Source of the DNA: Blastococcus capsensis
GTDB taxonomy: Bacteria > Actinomycetota > Actinomycetes > Mycobacteriales > Geodermatophilaceae
DNA length: 64,000 nucleotides
Assembly: GCF_030165005.1 (NCBI RefSeq)
Contig: NZ_JASNNW010000002.1
Coordinates: forward strand, 62,001-126,000
Reading direction: 5' to 3'
Below are positions 41,982-51,064 of the stretch, piece by piece; positions within the stretch are counted from its first letter, which is position 1, and each line of letters opens with the position of its first letter. The notes under the pieces were generated by a model. That model was not told the origin of the DNA and did no database searches. It saw only the letters and a list, made by a program, of their open reading frames with translations. The translations under genes and the position numbers were made by a program.

Positions 41982-43406
41982 ATGACCCAGGACCGCCGCG
42001 AGATGTTCGTCGACGGGAAGTTCCGGCCGGTAAGCACGTCAGATCACATCTCGATCATCGACCCCGCCACCGAGGTGACGATCGGGAGCATCGCTGACAG
42101 CAACGAAGCCGACGTCTCCCGGGCAGTCGCAGCGGCGCAGACGGCTCTGCCCGGGTGGAAGGAGACGTCGCCGCAGGAACGTGCGGCTTACCTGCGTGCG
42201 TTGGCGGACTGCTACGCAGAACGGGCTGAGGACATGGCCGCCCTGGTGACACATCAGAACGGAGCCGTGATCAAGCGATCCCGCCGTACCAACGGCACGC
42301 GCCCGGTGGCCATATACCGCTACAACGCCCAGCTGGCCGACACGTTCGAGCCCGAGTCGGTATTGAGCCCGGATGACCCCTCACTCGTCCGCCGGGAACC
42401 GCTCGGCGTGGTGGGTGCGATCGTTCCGTGGAACGCCCCGCAATCCCTCCTGGCATCGAAGCTGGGCCCCGCCCTCGCGGCCGGTTGCACGGTAGTGGTC
42501 AAGCCGTCGCCCGAGACCTCACTGGACACCTTCATGCTTGCCGAGATGTTGAACGAGATCGGCCTTCCGCCGGGCGTTGTCAACGTCGTGACGGGGGGCC
42601 GTGAGGCCGGTACCGCCCTCGTCCGGCATCCCGGCATCGACAAGGTCTCCTTTACGGGTTCGACAGCCGCCGGCCGGGTGATCGCGGCGACCTGCGGCGA
42701 GATGCTGAAGCATGTGACCGCTGAGCTCGGAGGGAAGTCGGCGGCCGTGGTCCTCGATGACGCCGACCTCGACGTGTTCGCGGCCAACCTGATCTCGACC
42801 TGCCTGCCCAACACTGGACAGGTCTGCTATTCCTGCACTCGAATCCTTGCGCCCCGGTCGCGATTCGCCGAGGTCGTGGACCTGGTGGTCGAGACGCTGG
42901 GCAATGCTGTCATCGGCGACCCGAAAGACCCCACGAGCGACTTCGGGCCCTTGGTATCGGAGGTCCAACGCCAGCGGGTCGAGTCATACATCCAGTCGGC
43001 GATTGCAGCCGGCGCTCGTTCGGCCCTGGGTGGCGGAAGACCTATGGGCCTTCCGAACGGGTACTACGTGGAGCCGACGGTGCTGGTGGACATCCGTAGG
43101 GAAATGCGCGTCTTCCGTGAGGAGATTTTCGGTCCGGTTCTGGTTGTCGTCCCATTCGACGACGACGCTGACGCTGTCAGGATGGCCAACGACTCGTCTT
43201 ATGGCCTTGGGGGAAGCGTATTCAGCAAAGACATTTCCCGCGCCACTGCGGTGGCGCGCCAAATGGAGACCGGAAGCATTGCCATCAACGGGCACGACCG
43301 CAGTGACGCCGCCCCCGCGCATGGTTACAAGGATAGTGGCGTCGGAGGCGATCCCGGCCTCGCGGGGTACTTGCAATTGAAGAGCATCAGTCGGCCCCGC
43401 AGCTGA
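41982..43406 (+). CDS. Aldehyde dehydrogenase (copy 2)
   Basis: A 474-aa aldehyde dehydrogenase with Cys282 in GQVCYSCTRI, ELGGKSA near 248 and PWNAPQSLLASKLGPALAAG. Codon use is less GC-biased at the third position than in module 1 (many GCA, GTT and TCG codons), consistent with separate acquisition. ATG 41982 sits 8 bases after GTGGAGG; ATG 41976 is too close. It stands alone between IS remnants and the SDR; the substrate is unknown. The C-terminus lacks the usual conserved FGG segment (AHGYKDSGVGGDPG is seen). Confidence 0.9.
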   Translation: MTQDRREMFVDGKFRPVSTSDHISIIDPATEVTIGSIADSNEADVSRAVAAAQTALPGWKETSPQERAAYLRALADCYAERAEDMAALVTHQNGAVIKRSRRTNGTRPVAIYRYNAQLADTFEPESVLSPDDPSLVRREPLGVVGAIVPWNAPQSLLASKLGPALAAGCTVVVKPSPETSLDTFMLAEMLNEIGLPPGVVNVVTGGREAGTALVRHPGIDKVSFTGSTAAGRVIAATCGEMLKHVTAELGGKSAAVVLDDADLDVFAANLISTCLPNTGQVCYSCTRILAPRSRFAEVVDLVVETLGNAVIGDPKDPTSDFGPLVSEVQRQRVESYIQSAIAAGARSALGGGRPMGLPNGYYVEPTVLVDIRREMRVFREEIFGPVLVVVPFDDDADAVRMANDSSYGLGGSVFSKDISRATAVARQMETGSIAINGHDRSDAAPAHGYKDSGVGGDPGLAGYLQLKSISRPRS

Positions 43407-43724
43407 ACGCTTGCTTGTCGTTGTCAACTTAGATTGATCGGCGTACGGGTGGCGTCGATCGGGGCATCGCCATGAACGTTGGACGATCGGCCGCCTTGTG
43501 TTCGTAGAGAGGCCCACTGATCAGCGTCCGCTCCCCGGGCTTGGTCCGGGGTTGTCGGCCTGGGGTAGCGGTGTCACTCTTCTGGTGCCGACCGACTCCT
43601 TGGGTGACCGCCTTTCCGCGTCCCCGTCTCGTCTTTCCTGCAATACGCCTCTTCTTTCCTAAAGTACGACGAGTCCGGCCCGACGCCGCATTCGTTGCAG
43701 TCGGGGTGCGCTATGCTCCCCGGC
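43407..43724. other. Intergenic region with a 21-bp-spaced direct repeat
   Basis: CTTTCCTGCAATACG (43633-43647) and CTTTCCTAAAGTACG (43654-43668) match at 12 of 15 bases and are 21 bp apart, two helical turns. They lie 57 bp upstream of the SDR and could be a tandem regulator site. No gene is seen. Confidence 0.4.
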
Positions 43725-44486
43725 ATGGATGACATGCCCGGTAAGGTCGTCATTGTGACTGGTGCGGCACGCGGCATCGGGGCCAAGTATGCCCTCGCGT
43801 TCGCCGCCCATGGCTGTCGGGTGGTGGTCGCCGATGTGGCCTCCACGGACGAAATCTCGGAAAAGGTGGGTGCCACGGGCGCGGAATGCGTGTCGGTGCA
43901 CGCCGACCTGAGCTCCCGAGTTGACGCCGAAGCGATGGCGGCTGCCGCGATCGACCGGTGGGGCCGCGTCGATGTGCTCGTAAACAACGCAGCCCGATAC
44001 GCCGGGTTGTATCGGGGTCCCCTCGAGGACATCCCGCCGCAGGAATGGGATGACGTCATGGCGGTGAACGTCCGAGGGGTGTGGAACGCCACGGCGGCGG
44101 TGCTTCCTCCGATGCGGGCTCAGGCATCGGGTGCCATCGTGAACATCTCTTCCGGCACCGTTCTCAAGGGCACGGCCGGGGCGCTGCACTACGTTGCGTC
44201 CAAGGGTGCGGTCCTCGCCATGACCAGGGCCGTGGCGCGAGAGGTCGGCGGCGCAGGAATTCGAGTCAACTGTGTCACCCCCGGCCTTGTGAGCAACGAG
44301 GCGAGCCGGGAAGGCAGGGAGGCGGAATTCGCGGAGCGGGTGGCTCAGCGGACACAGGAGCGCAGTCTGCCGCGCGAGATGCACGAGGAAGACCTCGCCG
44401 GGGCAGTGCTGTTTCTTGCCTCTGACGCCAGTGGGTTCATCACCGGGCAGAACCTGAACGTTGATGGCGGAACCGTATTCTACTGA
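43725..44486 (+). CDS. Short-chain dehydrogenase/reductase
   Basis: A 253-aa classical SDR. The cofactor motif is TGAARGIG near residue 13, VNNAA near 91, the catalytic Ser in NISSGTV, and YVASK near 156. Aspartate in VVVADVAS favours NAD. ATG 43725 is chosen; 43713 and 43734 are alternatives. It is an isolated gene. It probably oxidises an alcohol or dihydrodiol intermediate, but the sequence does not say which. Confidence 0.88.
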   Translation: MDDMPGKVVIVTGAARGIGAKYALAFAAHGCRVVVADVASTDEISEKVGATGAECVSVHADLSSRVDAEAMAAAAIDRWGRVDVLVNNAARYAGLYRGPLEDIPPQEWDDVMAVNVRGVWNATAAVLPPMRAQASGAIVNISSGTVLKGTAGALHYVASKGAVLAMTRAVAREVGGAGIRVNCVTPGLVSNEASREGREAEFAERVAQRTQERSLPREMHEEDLAGAVLFLASDASGFITGQNLNVDGGTVFY

Positions 44487-45100
44487 CTCCAGCGCCTTTC
44501 ACTGCGCGAGCCCCGCTGCGGGTATCGCTCGGCGTACGCCATGCGTTCAGGGCGGTCGGCGGCAGGAGGGCACTCCCGCCCGGCAGAAAACCTGGTCTTG
44601 CCCGAGCGAGACGGGGCCGGCGGTCTGATGTGCTGATCCCCTACCGTGAAGATCTGCGTGGGGAGGGTCATGGTGAGCTTCTCGGGGTCGGGCTCGGAGG
44701 CTCGGCCTCGGTGAGGACCCCAGTGGCGTGGTCCGCACGAGTCACATCTGCCCTGATGGCGTCAGGACCCGTGTCCGTGACGGTCTGTCCGGCCGCAGTG
44801 GCGGGTGAGGCGAGGAGAGGGACCTCGCCGTGTCGGCCCGGCCCCCAGGGAACGCCCGGGACTGGAGGAGGGGGCGGGGAGGAGCGGTGCGCCCCGGTCG
44901 GCGGTCATCACCTAACTGGGAAGCGAGAGCTCGGCGATGTGGAACTCGTCGCAGCATCCGAGGAGGGTCTCTTCAACGGTCAGGTCGAACAAGTTCAGCA
45001 GGGCTCCATCGACACGCGCCGCGCCGTCGCGCAGCGGCTGGATGTGGTGCTAGACCTGAGAAGCCATGGTGGACAGTGACCGTCGCCGCAAGAGCTCCGC
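44487..45100. other. Intergenic region with an unidentified decayed frame
   Basis: No intact gene. On the minus strand 44912-45049 encodes a protein-like stretch, HHIQPLRDGAARVDGALLN then EETLLGCCDEFHIAEL, ending in a stop but blocked by a stop at its 5' side. It looks like the tail of a lost gene that I cannot name. Confidence 0.4.
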
Positions 45101-45622
45101 TCACCGGCGCGAGGCTCGTCCGGGACGCGACCCGATCAGCCGCTGGACGGCGGGAATTCCCAGATATACGGCCAGCGGGACGAGCACGGCCGTGGTGAGC
45201 ACGGTCCGCGGGAGAACGGGGATCGCGGCGAGCGGCGACTCGGCGGCGACGTTGAGCAGGAGCGCGAAGGGCAAGAGGCCGGCCCAGACCACAAGCGCGG
45301 TCTTCCATCGGGCCTGCTGTGGCCCGCCAACGCCCAGCGGCGCCGCCACGATGGCTCCATCGGTGAGCTCGTCGCCGAGTGCGAGCAGGTCGGTCCGCGC
45401 AGGGCTGCTCTCCCACGCCGAGGCCGCGGCCGCACTGGCGAACGTCAGGGCCACCGTGACGAGGAACGCGCCTTTGTCGCGGCGCAGCCAGATCTTCGAG
45501 TCGACATGCCCGTGAAACGTGGCCGCCGTCGCGCTCAGGGTCGTGGCCCAGCGGTGCAGATCGTCCTCGTGGGCGGGACGGGCTTGCCGGGTCGCGGCCA
45601 CCGTCACCGGGAGAGCGGTCAT
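45101..45622 (-). CDS. Predicted three-segment membrane protein
   Basis: A 173-aa protein with an N-terminal cytosolic helix (HRWATTLSATAATFHGHVDS), a first membrane segment (GAFLVTVALTFASAAAASAW) and a C-terminal pair (ALVVWAGLLPFALLLNVAAE and TVLTTAVLVPLAVYLGIPAV). The C-terminal pair resembles the two-segment membrane module found with antibiotic-biosynthesis-monooxygenase domains. No catalytic motif is seen. ATG 45622 follows GGAGAAG. It is divergent from the deacetylase gene. Function unknown. Confidence 0.6.
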   Translation of the reverse strand: MTALPVTVAATRQARPAHEDDLHRWATTLSATAATFHGHVDSKIWLRRDKGAFLVTVALTFASAAAASAWESSPARTDLLALGDELTDGAIVAAPLGVGGPQQARWKTALVVWAGLLPFALLLNVAAESPLAAIPVLPRTVLTTAVLVPLAVYLGIPAVQRLIGSRPGRASRR

Positions 45623-45738
45623 CACTGCTTCTCCGTTCACTGCCGGGTCCGGCGACGGGGGCAGGAAGCTGGCGCAGCCGTCCGGCGTTGACAGCCTCGG
45701 GTTCGGTGGCCTAGAACACCGTCTGTGCAGAGCAAGAT

Positions 45739-45751
45739 TCTGCGTTGCGGA
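45739..45751. promoter_or_regulatory. IclR-type operator candidate, upstream of deacetylase
   Basis: TCTGCGTTGCGGA, 65 bp before the deacetylase ATG, fits TCTGCNNNNCAGA with one mismatch. A shorter TCTGTGCAGA lies at 45722-45731. Confidence 0.45.
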
Positions 45752-45815
45752 GCAAGGGGTTGCAAATCGGCCCCCGGCGCGCCTCTCCGTACAGTCGAGC
45801 GACGGGACGTTAGCC

Positions 45816-46721
45816 ATGGACAACCAGCTGTTCTCGTACAGTCCAATCACCGAACGGCCTCCGATGACCTGGCCGGGCGGGGCGCGGGTTGCCTTCTATC
45901 TCGCGTTGAACATCGAGCACTACCAGGTCGACAAGCCGTCGACGAGCATCTTCGGAGGAACGGCCGGCCTGGCCCCCGACCCGCTCAACTACGGCTGGCG
46001 CGACTACGGCGCCCGGGTCGGGATCTGGCGCATGATCGAGAGCCTGGACCGCCACGGCGTCCGGGCCAGCGCGCTGATCAACTCCGACGTCTGCAGCCGA
46101 TATCCGCAGATCGTGCGAGCCGGCCTGGACCGGGACTGGGCCTGGGTGGCGCACGGCCGGGACAACTCGACCTTCCAGGCGGGGATGGACCGGGAAGAGG
46201 AGCGGGCGTACCTCACGGAGGTGGTCGACACGATTGAGAGGGCTACCGGACGTCGTCCGCAGGGCTGGCTCGGGCCGGCCCTGACGGAGACCTTCGAGAC
46301 GCCGTCCCTGCTCGCCGAGCTGGGCCTGCGCTACACGTTGGATTGGACCAACGACGACCAGCCCTACGAGCTCGACGTCCCCGGCATGTGCAGCGTCCCC
46401 TACTCAATCGAGATGAACGACGTCACGCTCTTTGTGACCAAGAGCTATACCGGCCCAGAGTTCCTGCAGGCGGTCCGCGACCAGCTGGACCAGCTGTATG
46501 CAGACTCCGCCGACTCAGGCCGAGTGATGGCCCTGTGCGTGCACCCGTTCAGCGTCAACCAGCCGTTCCGGAACAAGTACATGGACCAGGCCCTGGAGTA
46601 CGTCGCCGGCCACGAGGGTGTGTGGCTCGCCACCAGTGACGAGATCGCCGAGGCCTATCGCGTGCAGCGCGGCGCCGCGGTGCAGCAGTCTGCCGGTGCG
46701 GGGACTGGGGCCGCACAGTGA
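45816..46721 (+). CDS. Polysaccharide-deacetylase-family (PuuE-like) hydrolase
   Basis: A 301-aa NodB-type hydrolase. The metal and catalytic residues are recognisable: [25 protein letters not shown] and WLGPALTET, in the order seen in allantoinase PuuE and related amidases. Such proteins open cyclic or linear amides rather than chitin. No signal peptide, so it is cytosolic. The next gene overlaps (GTGA) and encodes an amidohydrolase of the N-carbamoylsarcosine type, suggesting two-step hydrolysis of an amide or ureide. Confidence 0.83.
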   Translation: MDNQLFSYSPITERPPMTWPGGARVAFYLALNIEHYQVDKPSTSIFGGTAGLAPDPLNYGWRDYGARVGIWRMIESLDRHGVRASALINSDVCSRYPQIVRAGLDRDWAWVAHGRDNSTFQAGMDREEERAYLTEVVDTIERATGRRPQGWLGPALTETFETPSLLAELGLRYTLDWTNDDQPYELDVPGMCSVPYSIEMNDVTLFVTKSYTGPEFLQAVRDQLDQLYADSADSGRVMALCVHPFSVNQPFRNKYMDQALEYVAGHEGVWLATSDEIAEAYRVQRGAAVQQSAGAGTGAAQ

Positions 46722-47374
46722 GCACGGTGGTACAGGAGTACGCCCGGCTGCGCCAGGAGTTCCGTGAAAAGGGGCTTGGCCGCCGGGTTGGCTTCGGGCA
46801 GCGACCGGCGCTGCTGGCGGTGGACTTCATCACCGGCTTCACCGATCTCCGTTCGCCGCTGGCGGGCGAGCTCGATGCCCAGCTGGAGGCGACCAACGCG
46901 CTGCTGGAGCCGGCGAGGGCGGCCGGGATCCCGGTCGTCTTCTCGACGGTGGCCTACGACGCCGACCTGCAGGAGGCCGGCATCTGGCTCCGCAAGATTC
47001 CGGCGAACAGTTGGCTGGTCGAGGGCAGCGAGTGGGTCGAGGTGGACAAGCGACTCAACCAGCGGCCAGGGGAGATGACGCTGGTGAAGAAGTACGCCTC
47101 GTGCTTCTTCGGCACCGACCTGGCGGCCCGCCTGATCTCCCGCCGCATCGACACCCTGATCATCACCGGCTGCACCACCAGCGGCTGCGTGCGCGCTACT
47201 GCCGTGGACGCCTGCTCGTACGGGTTCCACACGATCGTGGTGGAGGAGGCGGTCGGTGACCGGGCGGCGCTGCCGCACGCCGCCAGCCTCTTCGACATCG
47301 ATGCAAAGTACGGCGATGTCGTCGGTCTAGAAGAAGCCTGCACTTACCTCCGCGGACGGGTGCCTCCGCCGTGA
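46718..47374 (+). CDS. Isochorismatase-family amidohydrolase (N-carbamoylsarcosine amidase-like)
   Basis: A 218-aa cysteine hydrolase with a complete triad: Asp in [10 protein letters not shown], Lys in [10 protein letters not shown] and Cys in [15 protein letters not shown]. Closest in pattern to N-carbamoylsarcosine amidase and maleamate amidohydrolase, which release ammonia from amides. It is translationally coupled to the deacetylase-like gene. The pair may salvage nitrogen from an amide-substituted substrate (inference). Confidence 0.85.
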   Translation: MSTVVQEYARLRQEFREKGLGRRVGFGQRPALLAVDFITGFTDLRSPLAGELDAQLEATNALLEPARAAGIPVVFSTVAYDADLQEAGIWLRKIPANSWLVEGSEWVEVDKRLNQRPGEMTLVKKYASCFFGTDLAARLISRRIDTLIITGCTTSGCVRATAVDACSYGFHTIVVEEAVGDRAALPHAASLFDIDAKYGDVVGLEEACTYLRGRVPPP

Positions 47375-47494
47375 CGCGGCAGCCGCCCCCCGCCGAGTGA
47401 GCCGCGCGCACCTACCGAGTCGCCGATACCCAGGAGTGGTGGGGGACCGACGTGGTGACCCGCGTCGGCGGTGGGCGGTGGGCGGCGGGCGGCG

Positions 47495-47618
47495 GGCGCC
47501 GGCTGCGGCAGCGGCCCGGTCACCGAGCAGTTGCTCGGCCACTACCCGGACCCCCGGGTGGTGGTTCTCGACCGCTCTCCAGCCAGATGCTGAGCGCCGC
47601 ACGCCAGGCGGCGGTCCA
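47495..47618 (+). pseudogene. Scrap of a SAM-dependent methyltransferase
   Basis: GAGCGSGPVTEQLLGHYPDP (motif I) with VVVLDRSP in one frame, then QMLSAARQAAV after a +1 shift, matches the cofactor-binding start of class I methyltransferases. Nothing before or after is intact. The rest of 47375-47800 shows no gene. Confidence 0.65.
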
Positions 47619-47800
47619 GCCACGAACCTGTAAGCGGCCACGTTGCCCGGACCGCGCCGGTCGCGGTGCGTGACGTCAGTGTCCGGTCACCATCGACGCC
47701 GGCGGTGGTCAGTGGGCGACCAGCCCCGACCAGCATGTCGGGCAGCGCCCGAGCTCTCGACCGACCACAACAAGTCTCGCAAGGTGCTGGAGAGCCCCAT

Positions 47801-48442
47801 ATGTCCAGAAGCACATTTCGCAATGCGCCGGGGATGACCGCGCTGATCGTTGTGGACGTGCAGAACGACTTCTGCGACCCGGCTGGCGTCTGCGGAGTGG
47901 CAGGCAGCGACACGTCCGGCGTGGTGGACATGGTGCCCCGTCTGGAGCGCCTCCTGAAGTCGGCGAGAGCCGCAGGCGTCTTCGTCGTATTCGTCCAGAC
48001 TACGCATGACGAGACCACCGACAGCGTCGTCTGGCTCTCCCGCCGGGCGGTCGACACGGCACTGGCAGGTACACCGACATCCACATGTCGCCCCGGGTCG
48101 TGGGGAGCAGAGTTCTATAAGGTGACGCCGGCTCCAGACGAGCCGGTGGTCATCAAGCACCGGTATTCAGCGTTCACGGACACAAACTTGGACGCGGTCC
48201 TGCGCGGCGGGGGGATCACGTCCCTCTTGTTCGCCGGTGTGTCCACCGACGTGTGTGTGGAGTCCAGTTTGCGGGACGGGCTTTTCCACGACTACCACGT
48301 CACGCTGGTGGAGGACTGTTGTGCCAGCTACCACCCGGAAGGCCACGCTGCGACGATCAGGACCGTGAGTCGATACTTCGGGGCAGTCACCACAAGCGGG
48401 GAGCTGGCGCAGGCATGGACGTCCGTGTCCGGATCCGTATGA
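47801..48442 (+). CDS. Isochorismatase-family cysteine hydrolase
   Basis: A 213-aa cysteine hydrolase with a complete triad: Asp in LIVVDVQNDF, Lys in VIKHRYSAF and Cys in GVSTDVCVESSLRDG. Closest in pattern to peroxyureidoacrylate/ureidoacrylate amidohydrolase (RutB-like) and nicotinamidase relatives. ATG 47801 lies 7 bases after GGAGAG. It stands alone between the methyltransferase scrap and IS remnants. It is the third isochorismatase-fold protein in the window, distinct from the cysteine-less one at 31.4 kb. Confidence 0.83.
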   Translation: MSRSTFRNAPGMTALIVVDVQNDFCDPAGVCGVAGSDTSGVVDMVPRLERLLKSARAAGVFVVFVQTTHDETTDSVVWLSRRAVDTALAGTPTSTCRPGSWGAEFYKVTPAPDEPVVIKHRYSAFTDTNLDAVLRGGGITSLLFAGVSTDVCVESSLRDGLFHDYHVTLVEDCCASYHPEGHAATIRTVSRYFGAVTTSGELAQAWTSVSGSV

Positions 48443-48659
48443 GGGGGCGGGTGTTGAGCGTCGTCTGCCTGGCCACCTCGCCTGGAGCGTCGGGGTCTGC
48501 ACATCTGAGACGCCATGGGCCTACCCGACCCCGCCCCCAAGGATGAAGATCCTGGATCGTGGTGCACCAAGGATCTTGGACACGGCGCTGTCGGCGTGCC
48601 TGAGGGCGGCTGGGGTGCCGCTGCACTCGCGCTCGGAGGCCGGACCGGCCACCGCCGCC

Positions 48660-49720
48660 GGGTGGACAGACCCCTAAGCAGGAGCTCGCCCGGGTGTGCG
48701 CCGGGGTCGCTGAGCCAGAGGCGGCCGAGTGGAAGCTGAACAGCGAGCGGGACATCCTCCGCACGGCGGTCAAGTACTTCGCCGGGGAGAAGCGCTCGTG
48801 AGCTGCTTCCAGTTCGTCGCCGACCACCGACACGCCTTCGAGGTGCAGCGGCTGTGCCAGACCGTGGAGATCTCCCGGTCCTCGTTCTACGCCTGGGCAG
48901 CCGACACTGAGGCGCGGTCGGCCCGCGCCCAGGCCGACCAGGAGCTCGCGCAGCGGATCCGTGTCCTTGCACGCCGCCGACCGGGCCTACGGGGCGCTGC
49001 GGGTGACCGCCGAGTTCAACGACGGGGCCCCAGCCGAGGCGCGGGCGAACCACAAGGGGGTCGCCCCCGTGGTGGCCGACAACGGCATCGCCGGCATCCG
49101 GCTGCGCGCACCACCATCCCCAAGCCGGCCGACCAGGTCGTGCCTGACCTGCTCCAAGGCAACTTCGGCGCCGACGCACCCAACAGCGTCTACGTCGGGG
49201 GCGTAATCTGCCTGCTCTGCGGTGGTGGCCGGAACCTGTACCTGGCGACGGTGATCGACTGTTTCTCCCGCCGACTGGTCGGCTGGTCGATCACCGACCA
49301 CATGCCCACCAAACTGGTCACCGAGGCGCTGAGCGCGGCCGCCGCCGAGCGCGGCAGCCTCACCGCCCTGTGCGCGATCTTCCACAGCGCCCAGCACACG
49401 TCTCGTGCCTACGCCGACCTGTGCACCCGCCTCGGCGTGTCCGGATCGATGGGCGCGGTGGGCTCCAGCGGGCCGGCAACGCTCCGGCGGAGTCGTGCAA
49501 CGCCATCCTCAAGCGGAGACCCTCGCCGGCGCCCGCGGCTTGGACAACCCCGCAGCCGCCCGCCGCGCGGTGTGCGCCTGGATCACACGCTACGACACCC
49601 GCCGCCGGCAGTCCTGGGCCAGACCAGCCCGATCACCTACGAGAACAGCACCGCCGCTCCACGCTGCCAATCGCTGCGTAGGCACATCCCGAGCCGAGGC
49701 CAGGGGCAGTCCCGCCCGAC
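48660..49720 (+). pseudogene. Degraded IS3-family element (orfA tail and orfB)
   Basis: ERDILRTAVKYFAGEKRS is the OrfA C-terminus. OrfB begins SCFQFVADHRHAFEVQRLCQ in one frame, continues LHAADRAYGALRVTAEFN in another, and later shows YLATVIDCFSRRLVGWSITD and RLGVSGSMGAVG. A stretch around the first catalytic Asp is scrambled and several frameshifts are present, so it is inactive. It separates the amidohydrolase from the Tct importer. Confidence 0.8.
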
Positions 49721-49728
49721 ATAACGGC

Positions 49729-49741
49729 TCTGCAACACAGA
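49729..49741. promoter_or_regulatory. IclR-type operator candidate, upstream of tctC
   Basis: TCTGCAACACAGA, a match to TCTGCNNNNCAGA, 120 bp before the tctC start. Confidence 0.5.
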
Positions 49742-49861
49742 GCACGCCACTGGACACCGGAAATCTCATCCCTTACGGTCTAGCGGCTGTGTGTCCCTGG
49801 TCACGACATGGAAGACGTCCACCCGTGGGACACGGACTCATCCGTCTAGAGGAGCGCGCGA

Positions 49862-50911
49862 GTGGTGGTCAAGTCCGGAACGAAGATCCGAACAGTGGGG
49901 AGTCGCACGGGTGTGGCCGCCGCGCTGATGGCCACGGTCGTCGGTTGCTCGAGCGGTGGTGACGTCGAGGCAACAGGTGAAGGTGGCAGCCCCTTCGAGG
50001 GGGAGACGATCGACTTCGTCGTGCCCTTCGACCCGGGCGGCGGGTACGACACCTACACCCGGCTCATCGCCCCGTACCTGGGTGAGTGCCTGGGAGCCGA
50101 GGTGGTCGTGCTCAACGAGCCAGGTGCGGGCAGTCTTCTCGCCACCGGCCGGACGGCGACGTCCGCGCCGGACGGGCTGCGCATCCAGATCATGAACATG
50201 CCGGGTGTCCTCAGCTCGCAGATCGCCGAGGCCGAAGGCGTCCGTTTTGACCTCAGCGAGTTCTCCTGGATCGGCCGGATCGCCGCCCCGCCGGAGGTGG
50301 TGCTCGTCCAGCCCAGTGGCGAGTACCAGAGCTTCGAGGATCTGATGGCAGCGACCGAGGAAGTCCAGTTCGTGGCCACGGGTCCCGGCGCCAGCGACTA
50401 CATCAACGCCTCGGTCCTGGCGCAAGCCTATGGCATCCCGTTCAAGCTCACCACCGGCTTCTCCGGCTCGCAAGAGGCGACCAACGCCGTGGTCGCCGGC
50501 AATGCCGACGTGCACGTCATGCCCTTCGACACGGTGCTGCCCGTGATCACCAGCGACCAGGCTAAGGCGGCCGCTGTCGTCGACGACGAGCTGCCGGAGT
50601 ACATGACGGAGGCTCCGCTGATCGGTCAGTTCCCGCCGCCGGGTGACGGCGGCCAGGAGCTGCTCGACAGCCTGATGAACCTTTCGGCGGCCGGGCGGGC
50701 GGTCGCGGCGCCTCCCGGTGTCCCGGAGGAGGAGCTCACCGCACTGCGGGAGGGCTTCAGCTGTGCCATGGAGAACCAGGAGCTGCTCGACGAGCTCGCA
50801 GAGCAGGAGCGGCCGGTGAACTTTCTGGGCGGCAAGGAGACCGCCGACCTGGTCCAGCAGGTGCTCGACTCGCCCAAGGAGTTCCAGGAGGCAGTCAAGA
50901 ACTCCTTCTGA
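49862..50911 (+). CDS. tctC: TctC-family carboxylate-binding lipoprotein
   Basis: A 349-aa Bug/TctC receptor. Lipoprotein Cys29 (TVVGC), ligand region FDPGGGYDTYTRLIAPYL and NEPGAGSLLATG. It resembles the orphan receptor at 10.1 kb along most of its length, including the C-terminal LDSPKEFQ versus LDSPEEFQ. GTG 49862 lies 9 bases after GAGGAG. With TctA and TctB downstream it forms a complete tripartite importer, probably for phthalate or a similar dicarboxylate given the neighbouring operon. Confidence 0.9.
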   Translation: MVVKSGTKIRTVGSRTGVAAALMATVVGCSSGGDVEATGEGGSPFEGETIDFVVPFDPGGGYDTYTRLIAPYLGECLGAEVVVLNEPGAGSLLATGRTATSAPDGLRIQIMNMPGVLSSQIAEAEGVRFDLSEFSWIGRIAAPPEVVLVQPSGEYQSFEDLMAATEEVQFVATGPGASDYINASVLAQAYGIPFKLTTGFSGSQEATNAVVAGNADVHVMPFDTVLPVITSDQAKAAAVVDDELPEYMTEAPLIGQFPPPGDGGQELLDSLMNLSAAGRAVAAPPGVPEEELTALREGFSCAMENQELLDELAEQERPVNFLGGKETADLVQQVLDSPKEFQEAVKNSF

Positions 50912-51064
50912 GCCCAGCGCCCCGGATCGCCGCCCGGCGAGTATCGGTCGGCAGTCCGGGGCGTATGGCCGGGGCCGCCCGGCCGAAGTCGCATTCCCAC
51001 GGCCGCAGCCGGACGCTGCGCCCCTCAGTCGCACCACCCGGTGCGGCGCCCGTTAGAGGTGAGC

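Noticed and set aside
44630-45079. Open frame in the gap after the SDR
   Set aside because: Composition looks like read-through of non-coding GC-rich DNA; the opposite strand shows a better, though decayed, protein signal.
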